NCBI GenBank assembly: GCA_030066245.1
Contig: JASJBY010000023.1
Coordinates: 1-19,899, forward strand
Reading direction: 5' to 3'
Length of the DNA stretch: 19,899 bases
Origin: Gammaproteobacteria bacterium
GTDB lineage: Bacteria > Pseudomonadota > Gammaproteobacteria > JAABTG01
Made by a program: the position numbers and the translations under genes. The notes below the pieces were generated by a model, which saw nothing but the letters and a program-made list of their open reading frames with translations, had not been told where the DNA came from and did not search any database. Below, piece after piece: positions 14,760-19,899 of this stretch (position 1 is the stretch's first letter; every line of letters begins with the position of its first letter).

Positions 14760-15947
14760 GTGCGTTGGCTGCTGCCGGATGGGATAGAGGAGGTGCTGCC
14801 GTCGGAGGCGTGGCACCTGGAGGAACTCCGCAGGCGGCTTGTGGATCTGTATCGCACCTGGGGCTACGACCTCGTCATGCCCCCGTTCATTGAATACCTG
14901 GAGTCGCTTCTGACCGGTACCGGGCACGACCTGGATCTGCAGACGTTCAAGCTGACCGACCAGCTGAGCGGACGCATGATGGGTCTACGAGCCGACATGA
15001 CCCCGCAGGTGGCCCGTATCGACGCGCATCATTTGCGCAAGGACCTGCCGGTTCGGCTCTGCTATCTCGGCACCGTACTGCACACGCGTCCTACGGGATT
15101 CAACCGCTCCCGGAGTCCGTTTCAAGTGGGAGCGGAGTTATACGGCCATGCGGGCGTCGAGGCCGATGTCGAGATACTACGCCTGATGTTGGAGACGCTG
15201 AAGGCAACGGAGGTGGGCGTAGTCCACCTGGATCTGGGTCATGTGGGTATTTTCCGGGGGCTGAGTCGCGAGGCGGCGTTGTCCGCGGAGCAGGAACGGG
15301 CGCTGTACAATGCCTTGCAGCGCAAAGCGCGCGCGGAAATGGAAACGCTGATGTCGGAGTTCGCGGTTCCGGCTGGGTTGCAGACCCGGCTGGCCGGTCT
15401 GGCTGAGCTGAACGGCGGTATCGAGATGCTCGATGTGGCAAGGGAACGGCTGGGCGACGTCGGGCCAAACATGCTGGCGGCAGTCGATGCCCTTCAGCAC
15501 GTTGCCGACACCATGTCCCGGTACGCCCCGGACGTGCCGCTGCATTTCGACCTGGCAGAGCTGCGGGGCTATGCGTATCACACCGGCATGGTTTTCGCGG
15601 CCCTGGTGCCCGGTCACGGGGAGGAGGTCGCCCGGGGCGGTCGCTATGACAACATTGGGGGCGTATTCGGCCAGGCACGCCCAGCTACAGGCTTCAGCGC
15701 CGACCTGAAGACCTTGCTGTCAGTAGCATCGCCGCCGGAGGCCGAGGCGGCCTCCGGCATCTTGAGTCCGTGGTCGGCGGATGAGGGCCTGATGAGTCAG
15801 GTGCGGGCTTTGCGTTCGGCCGGGGAGCGGGTGGTGTACTCACTGCCGGGCCATGGGGATTCGCCGGCCGATCTGGGCTGTGACCGTGTCATCGTGCGCA
15901 ATGGTGAACGCTGGGAGGTCACGGGGATCGAGGACGACGCGGAATGA
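14760..15947 (+). CDS. hisZ: ATP phosphoribosyltransferase regulatory subunit HisZ
   Basis: A histidyl-tRNA synthetase paralogue without tRNA charging activity. It forms a hetero-octamer with short-form HisG and is needed for the first step of histidine synthesis and its feedback inhibition. Seen: the class II synthetase-like core with LPDGIEEVLP at the start, RADMTPQVARI, motif-2-like VRLCYLGTVLH, SPFQVGAELYG, and the degenerate HisRS signatures AELRGYAYHTGMVF and ARGGRYDNIG, as expected of HisZ rather than HisRS. The anticodon-binding domain is replaced by a short C-terminal part (395 residues in all). The start is GTG 14760, 16 bp after the YjeT-type gene, with weak ribosome binding (GAGG about 14 nt upstream). 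hisG must be elsewhere and should be the short form. Confidence 0.93.
   Translation: MRWLLPDGIEEVLPSEAWHLEELRRRLVDLYRTWGYDLVMPPFIEYLESLLTGTGHDLDLQTFKLTDQLSGRMMGLRADMTPQVARIDAHHLRKDLPVRLCYLGTVLHTRPTGFNRSRSPFQVGAELYGHAGVEADVEILRLMLETLKATEVGVVHLDLGHVGIFRGLSREAALSAEQERALYNALQRKARAEMETLMSEFAVPAGLQTRLAGLAELNGGIEMLDVARERLGDVGPNMLAAVDALQHVADTMSRYAPDVPLHFDLAELRGYAYHTGMVFAALVPGHGEEVARGGRYDNIGGVFGQARPATGFSADLKTLLSVASPPEAEAASGILSPWSADEGLMSQVRALRSAGERVVYSLPGHGDSPADLGCDRVIVRNGERWEVTGIEDDAE
15734..15758 (+). repeat. perfect 10-bp hairpin inside hisZ
   Basis: GCCGGAGGCC (15734-15743) and GGCCTCCGGC (15749-15758) are perfect arms around GAGGC. It encodes the Pro/Glu/Ala-rich linker between the synthetase-like core and the C-terminal domain of HisZ. 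Confidence 0.6.
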
Positions 15948-15962
15948 CGGGGACTTTCAGTT

Positions 15963-17255
15963 ATGGGTAAGAACGTAATCGTCCTGGGGACCCAATGGGG
16001 TGACGAGGGGAAGGGAAAGGTGGTGGATCTGCTGACGGACCGGGCGCATGCCGTGGTCCGTTTTCAAGGCGGGCACAACGCGGGTCACACCCTGGTGATC
16101 GGTGGCGAGAAGACTGTCCTGCACCTCATTCCCTCAGGCATTTTGCGGGACCGGGTGACCTGTCTGATTGGCAACGGCGTGGTTCTCTCGCCCGGCTCTC
16201 TTCTGGAGGAGATGGGCATGCTGGAGGAGCGTGGCGTACCCGTTCGCGAGCGCTTGCGCATCAGCGAGAGCTGCCCGCTGATCATGCCTTATCATGTCGC
16301 TCTGGATCACGCCCGGGAACGGGCCCGGGGCAAGAAGGCAATCGGCACCACGGGCAGGGGCATCGGGCCGGCCTACGAGGACAAGGTGGCCCGCCGGGGT
16401 CTGCGGCTGGGAGATCTGTTCCAGCGCGACCTGTTCGCTGCCAAGGTTGAAGAGGTAGTGGACTATCACAACTTCGCACTTGAGCACTATTTCAAGGCCG
16501 AAACGGTAGATTTCCGACGGGTGTTGGATGAGTCCCTGGCCATGGCCGAGCAGCTCCAACCCCTCTCGGGCGACGTCACCGGCTGGCTGCACAGCAGCCA
16601 GGAACGAGGGGAGAACATCTTGTTCGAGGGCGCCCAAGGCACCCTGCTGGACATTGACCACGGAACCTATCCCTTCGTTACTTCGTCAAACACCACTGCG
16701 GGCGGGGCCGCTACCGGCAGCGGCGTGGGGCCGCGGAGCTTCGACCACATTCTTGGCATCACCAAGGCCTACACCACAAGGGTTGGTGCAGGGCCTTTCC
16801 CAACCGAGCTGTTCGACAAGATCGGAGCCCATCTGGCTGAAAGAGGCCATGAGTTCGGTGCGACCACGGGCCGTGCTCGTCGATGTGGCTGGTTCGACGG
16901 CGTGGCGCTTCGGCGCGCCGCTCGGATAAACGGCGTGTCCGGTCTCTGCGTCACGAAGCTGGATGTCCTGGACGGATTGGACAGCATCCAGCTCTGCGTG
17001 GGCTACACCTGCAGGGGGGAGCAATTGGACACGCCACCTGTCGCGCTGGAGGCCTTCGAGGCGTGCAGGCCTGTCTACGAGGAGATGCCAGGCTGGCCCC
17101 AGTCTACCGCGGGAGCTCGACGTTACGAGGATCTCCCCGATAATGCCCGTCGCTATCTGGGGCGGCTGGAGGAGATCACCGGTATCCAAATCGACATCGT
17201 GTCCACGGGCCCCGACCGGGACGAGACCATCATTCTACGCCATCCTTTTGACTGA
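15963..17255 (+). CDS. purA: adenylosuccinate synthetase PurA
   Basis: Converts IMP, aspartate and GTP to adenylosuccinate, the first committed step of AMP synthesis, in the cytoplasm. Seen: GTP-binding QWGDEGKGK (11-19) with catalytic Asp14, GGHNAGHT with the catalytic His, GTTGRGIGPAYEDKVARRG, VTSSNTTAGGAATGSG, TTTGRARRCGWFD and the C-terminal STGPDRDETI. It has 430 residues against 432 in E. coli, so it is full length. ATG 15963 follows hisZ by 15 bp, and a weak GGGGA is upstream; the two are probably co-transcribed. No obvious intrinsic terminator follows the stop. Confidence 0.98.
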   Translation: MGKNVIVLGTQWGDEGKGKVVDLLTDRAHAVVRFQGGHNAGHTLVIGGEKTVLHLIPSGILRDRVTCLIGNGVVLSPGSLLEEMGMLEERGVPVRERLRISESCPLIMPYHVALDHARERARGKKAIGTTGRGIGPAYEDKVARRGLRLGDLFQRDLFAAKVEEVVDYHNFALEHYFKAETVDFRRVLDESLAMAEQLQPLSGDVTGWLHSSQERGENILFEGAQGTLLDIDHGTYPFVTSSNTTAGGAATGSGVGPRSFDHILGITKAYTTRVGAGPFPTELFDKIGAHLAERGHEFGATTGRARRCGWFDGVALRRAARINGVSGLCVTKLDVLDGLDSIQLCVGYTCRGEQLDTPPVALEAFEACRPVYEEMPGWPQSTAGARRYEDLPDNARRYLGRLEEITGIQIDIVSTGPDRDETIILRHPFD

Positions 17256-17351
17256 CCACTCAACTCGGAGGAGAGTCTTGGCGGGAGGCGCGAGAACCGC
17301 CAGTAGAAGCGACCCGACAGCCGACGCTTCAGGCAAGCGGGTCCGGCTGGG

Positions 17352-17391
17352 GACACGGAGCGCCCTCGATGCGCTGGAACGGCCCCGTGTC
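17352..17391 (+). other. nested stem structure downstream of purA
   Basis: The outer arms GACACGG (17352-17358) and CCGTGTC (17385-17391) are perfect. Stacked directly on the 5' arm is an inner stem, AGCGC (17359-17363) with GCGCT (17371-17375), around CCTCGAT. Nine bases (17376-17384) remain bulged on the 3' side. It could be a purA 3'-end structure or part of a leader RNA for the next gene. Confidence 0.35.
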
Positions 17392-17456
17392 GATTTCCGC
17401 TCAGTGAAGGACCACCGGTTTCCCCAGGGGGCCTCCCATTTCGAGTCAGCGGTCAC

Positions 17457-17486
17457 ATTTGTCCTTTAGGGACTAAAGTCACAAAT
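17457..17486. promoter_or_regulatory. near-perfect 30-bp palindrome upstream of the repeat-protein gene
   Basis: Outer arms ATTTGT (17457-17462) and ACAAAT (17481-17486); inner arms CTTTAG (17464-17469) and CTAAAG (17473-17478) around GGA. Only C17463 against TC (17479-17480) breaks the symmetry. Twelve of 13 positions of the left arm pair. The element is AT-rich in a GC-rich surround and lies 281 bp before the start of the secreted repeat protein, as an operator or a transcript-end hairpin might. Confidence 0.5.
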
Positions 17487-17767
17487 CTCGCTTCATCCAG
17501 CGCGCATAACGCGACACAGTTCACAGTTTCGGCAGCTGTCAAGCGGACGCTAACCGCCGAACGAACGTCATATCCACCCTTTCAAGGCCCTCCGGTGTAC
17601 CCCGGCAGCCGCGCCAATCCAAGGTAAGTCATTGTTATACATAAAACTGATTCCGTGAGGCCCTGATTTGTGCAGCGTTGTCGGCGCGCGTCTCCGAGGG
17701 ATTCAAGCTTCGTATCAAGCAGCCGACATAAGCTCCGAGTTAATAGGTCACTACTTCGGGGGTCGCC

Positions 17768-18841
17768 ATGCGAATCAGTCATTCCTTAGCCGTACTTCCG
17801 GCACTGCTGATTACTCTTCTGCTTTCTAGTCACGCGCCGGTGGTCAATGCGGAGCCGGTTTACGCTTGCGCGAGCCGCTATTTCGGTTTCATGCGCCTCG
17901 TGAAGCACCCGCGCAAGTGTCGGCGCCGCGAGAGGCTGGTCACTTTCCCGGGCGCCGGCGGAGACAGCGGCAGCGGCGACCAGCAAGCGCGCATCGAGGC
18001 GCTGGAGGCGCAGAATGAATCGCTCAGCGTGGAAGTGGACGCCCTAAAGGAAAGCAATGCAGACCTGAAAGAGCAGCTTCAGGCCTTGGAGCAGACGGAC
18101 GAAGCGATGGATGTGGAGATCGCAGGTCTGAAAGAAGCGAATGCGTTTTTCGAGGCCGAGATGCAACAGGCGCCCGCCGGCGGGCCCGGGGTTCTGCCGG
18201 AGAAGCTCGCCTGTATTTCCGATCAGAGCACCGCTACCGACTTGATCTTCGAAGGCTGCAACGTGCGCATCCGAAACGGCCTGGGCGCGACCGACTCCCT
18301 GAACGGGCTCGGCCTGGGTAACCTGATCATCGGTTATGACGAGGATGGCAGCGGTGGGAAAGACCGCACCGGATCTCACAACCTGGTCGTCGGCTCCGAG
18401 CACATATACAGCAGCTTCGGTGGCCTGGTTGCTGGCCACAACAACAGCATTACCGGTGCCAACGCCACTGTTGCGGGCGGCTCGTTCAACAGAGCCACGG
18501 GTCCGAAGGCAAGCATCACCGGCGGCTTCGATAACCTGGCGGGCGGTGATGCTGCCAGTGTCGTCGGTGGAGCCGGCAACAAGGCCACGGGCAGTCAGGC
18601 CACGGTCAGCGGCGGCCTGAACAACGAGGCGGTCAGCAGCCTGTCCAGCGTCAGCGGCGGCGCCGGCAACCAGGCCGCTATGGGCAAATACCCCAGCGTC
18701 AGCGGCGGGTTTCAGAACGTGGCCGCGGGCGACGGGGCCAGTGTCAGCGGGGGCACAGGCAACACCGCCTGGGGTACTCAGTCCAGCGTGCTGGGCGGAG
18801 AGAACAAGACAGCGGCCGGCAGCAACGAATCGCTGCCCTAG
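17768..18841 (+). CDS. secreted coiled-coil protein with YadA-head-like beta-roll repeats
   Basis: A 357-residue exported protein. Order: a Sec signal peptide (1-28, cleavage after VNA); a short motif YACASRYFGFMRLVKHP-KCRRRE (32-55) with Cys34 and Cys51, a pattern seen at the N-termini of assorted secreted or fibre-like proteins; a coiled coil (~72-132, IEALEAQNESLSVEVDALK); a linker with Cys149 and Cys164; GLGNLIIGYDEDGSGG...RTGSHNLVVGSEH (181-212); then eight units A/S-S/T-V-x-G-G-x-x-N-x-A-x-G-x-x (233-353). Such repeats build the left-handed beta-roll head of trimeric adhesins, but no YadA anchor barrel, LPXTG or PEP-CTERM tail follows, so it is presumably periplasmic or released, probably trimeric. 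Function unknown. ATG 17768 has only a G-rich stretch as ribosome binding site. A strong terminator follows. Confidence 0.8.
   Translation: MRISHSLAVLPALLITLLLSSHAPVVNAEPVYACASRYFGFMRLVKHPRKCRRRERLVTFPGAGGDSGSGDQQARIEALEAQNESLSVEVDALKESNADLKEQLQALEQTDEAMDVEIAGLKEANAFFEAEMQQAPAGGPGVLPEKLACISDQSTATDLIFEGCNVRIRNGLGATDSLNGLGLGNLIIGYDEDGSGGKDRTGSHNLVVGSEHIYSSFGGLVAGHNNSITGANATVAGGSFNRATGPKASITGGFDNLAGGDAASVVGGAGNKATGSQATVSGGLNNEAVSSLSSVSGGAGNQAAMGKYPSVSGGFQNVAAGDGASVSGGTGNTAWGTQSSVLGGENKTAAGSNESLP
18464..18826 (+). repeat. eight tandem 15-residue repeats in the secreted protein
   Basis: The units cover residues 233-247, 248-262, 263-277, 278-292, 293-308, 309-323, 324-338 and 339-353. All are 15 residues except the fifth, which has 16. 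The invariant skeleton is V/I-x-G-G then N three residues later. The DNA of the units is similar but not identical, so this is old repetition rather than fresh duplication, although the phrase AGCGTCAGCGGCGG recurs. Confidence 0.85.
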
Positions 18842-18870
18842 TCTCAGCGAGTCTTAACCACGACTGCCAC

Positions 18871-18904
18871 AGGAACCCCGCTTCGGCGGGGTTCTTTCTG
18901 TTAG
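18871..18904 (+). terminator. intrinsic terminator of the secreted repeat-protein gene
   Basis: The perfect 9-bp stem GAACCCCGC (18873-18881) with GCGGGGTTC (18886-18894) closes a TTCG tetraloop, extends by a G-T and an A-T pair, and leads into TTTCTGTT. It lies 30 nt after the stop codon. This is the clearest terminator in the window. Confidence 0.92.
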
Positions 18905-18906
18905 CG

Positions 18907-19032
18907 GTGAGTAGTGAGTAGTGAGTAGTGAGCGCTGAGCGGTGAGCAGGGAGCGGTGACTGGTAAGTTGTGAGGAATGACCACTCCCCATTCACCATTC
19001 ACCAGTCACCAGTCACTATTCCCCATTCACTT
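18907..19032. repeat. 18-unit heptamer array with strand switch, overlapping the ppsA 3' end
   Basis: 126 bp divide exactly into eighteen 7-bp units without any gap. Units 1-10 (18907-18976) are GTGAGTA-like (three identical, then GTGAGCG, CTGAGCG, GTGAGCA, GGGAGCG, GTGACTG, GTAAGTT, GTGAGGA). Unit 11 (ATGACCA) is transitional. Units 12-18 (18984-19032) are TTCACCA-like, the reverse complement of the same kind of word (CTCCCCA, TTCACCA twice, GTCACCA, GTCACTA, TTCCCCA, TTCACTT). The two halves form a long imperfect inverted repeat between convergent genes. The ppsA stop codon lies in unit 16, and units 17-18 encode its last residues. Confidence 0.85.
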
Positions 19033-19899
19033 CCCTCGCCAGATACAGCCAGGTGGCGACCACTGTGTCCGGATTCAGCGACATGCTCTCTATCCCCTGG
19101 TCCAGCAGCCACTTTGCCAGGTCGGGATGATCCGATGGGCCCTGGCCGCAGATACCGATGTACTTTCCGCGCTCTCGGCATGCGCCGATGGCACGGGACA
19201 GCAGCTGCTTGACCGCGTCGTCACGCTCGTCGAACAGCTCCGCCACCAGGCCCGAGTCCCGGTCCAGGCCAAGAGTCAGCTGGGTCAGATCGTTGGACCC
19301 GATGGAAAAGCCGTCGAAGTGCTCCAGGAACTGTTCGGCGAGCAGCGCATTGGACGGCACTTCACACATCATCACGACTTTCAACTCATTCTCGCCTCTC
19401 TTGAGCCCGTTCTCCGCCAGCAGCCCCATGACTGCCTTACCCTCGGCAACCGTGCGCACGAAGGGAATCATGATCTCCACGTTGGTGAGGCCCATGTCGT
19501 CGCGCACTTTCTTCATGGCCCGGCATTCCAGCTCGAAACAGGCTCGGAACGCTTCGGAGACGTAGCGCCCGGCGCCGCGGAATCCGATCATGGGATTCTC
19601 CTCATGGGGCTCGTAGCGTTCCCCGCCCACAAGGTTGGCGTACTCGTTTGACTTGAAGTCCGACATGCGCACGATCACCGGTTTCGGGGCGAACGCCGCG
19701 CCAATGGTGGCAATCCCCTCTGCCAGCTTGTCCACATAAAACGTGACCGGGTCCGCGTATGCGCTGATGCGCGGTGCAATCCGCTGTTTGAGGTCAGGGG
19801 GCAGGCGGTCGTACTCCTGGAGCGCTTTGGGATGGATACCGATGGAACGATTGATGATGAACTCTAACCGGGCCAGGCCCACGCCGGCGTTCGGCAGGG
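19016..19899 (-). CDS. ppsA: phosphoenolpyruvate synthase PpsA, C-terminal part (cut by the window edge)
   Basis: Makes PEP from pyruvate and ATP for gluconeogenesis, with release of AMP and phosphate. About 294 C-terminal codons are visible and the frame is open through the right edge (LPNAGVGLARLEF continues past it), so the start, the ATP-grasp domain and the phosphohistidine domain lie outside. Seen in the PEP-binding barrel: GLARLEFIINRSIGIHP, RMSDFKSNEYANLVGG, FRGAGRY, EVPSNALLAEQF, FSIGSNDLTQLTLGLDRDS and GICGQGPSDHP, with the catalytic Cys at 19150-19148. The combination NEYANLVGG and QGPSDHP marks PpsA rather than pyruvate phosphate dikinase or enzyme I. The last codons and the TAG stop are made of heptamer-array sequence, so the C-terminal residues EVNGE may derive from the repeat. 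Confidence 0.96.
   Translation of the reverse strand, partial: LPNAGVGLARLEFIINRSIGIHPKALQEYDRLPPDLKQRIAPRISAYADPVTFYVDKLAEGIATIGAAFAPKPVIVRMSDFKSNEYANLVGGERYEPHEENPMIGFRGAGRYVSEAFRACFELECRAMKKVRDDMGLTNVEIMIPFVRTVAEGKAVMGLLAENGLKRGENELKVVMMCEVPSNALLAEQFLEHFDGFSIGSNDLTQLTLGLDRDSGLVAELFDERDDAVKQLLSRAIGACRERGKYIGICGQGPSDHPDLAKWLLDQGIESMSLNPDTVVATWLYLAREVNGE

Larger units (their letters stand above)
17256..17767. other. 512-bp non-coding stretch between purA and the repeat-protein gene
   Basis: No credible gene or tRNA was found here. It holds a small stem TGGCGG/CCGCCA (17279-17284 with 17297-17302) soon after purA, a nested stem and a near-perfect palindrome (both listed separately). An AT-richer patch around 17630-17665 (TTGTTATACATAAAAC) might hold a -10 box for the downstream gene, but no matching -35 is visible. 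Its length suggests a long regulated leader. Confidence 0.5.

Noticed and set aside
17256..17767. A tRNA gene after purA
   Set aside because: No acceptor stem with a T-arm GGTTCGA-type motif and CCA-compatible end could be assembled.
18907..19032. CRISPR array
   Set aside because: The units are 7 bp, directly adjacent, without spacers, and no cas gene is present.
18977..19651. A 224-codon plus-strand frame beginning in the heptamer array
   Set aside because: It is antisense to ppsA, and its start arises from repeat sequence. No protein features were seen.

Overview
The window is about 60% GC and comes from a gammaproteobacterium. The main evidence is the block mutL-miaA-hfq-hflX-hflK-hflC-(YjeT/DUF2065)-hisZ-purA, whose order is characteristic of that class. 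The protein sequences fit a Chromatiales/Ectothiorhodospiraceae-like lineage, but that finer placement is inference. No rRNA, tRNA, CRISPR array, transposase or phage gene was recognised.

Left part (1-7637). The window opens inside rlmD (23S rRNA m5U methyltransferase; its 5' end lies outside). A 343-bp gap follows, then a nitronate monooxygenase-like FMN enzyme with a Cys-bearing C-terminal extension. Converging on it is a gene for a small lipoprotein of unknown function. After a 726-bp stretch with no convincing gene come three minus-strand genes: a small secreted BamE/SmpA-like protein, ptsP (nitrogen-PTS enzyme I with a GAF domain), and a two-helix membrane protein of unknown function. 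The last has a candidate promoter in an AT-rich spacer that it shares with the divergent mutL.

Centre (7638-17255). This is the conserved plus-strand block. MutL and MiaA act in mismatch repair and tRNA modification. Hfq has its own leader with a TATACT box and a strong ribosome binding site. HflX is the ribosome-associated GTPase, and HflK/HflC form the membrane complex that modulates FtsH. A YjeT-type small membrane protein, HisZ (regulatory subunit of short-form HisG) and PurA follow. A clear intrinsic terminator sits between hflX and hflK, so the block is probably not one simple operon. MutL has lost the metal-binding motifs of the endonuclease-type MutL proteins.

Right part (17256-19899). 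A 512-bp non-coding stretch carries two inverted-repeat structures. It precedes a gene for a secreted protein made of a signal peptide, a Cys-containing N-terminal motif, a coiled coil and eight 15-residue beta-roll repeats of YadA-head type, with no membrane anchor. This gene ends at a textbook terminator. Directly after it lies an array of eighteen 7-bp units in perfect register that switches strand halfway. The array runs into the 3' end of the convergent ppsA gene (PEP synthase, cut by the window edge) and contains its stop codon. The array and the repeat protein are the most unusual parts of an otherwise core-genome window.
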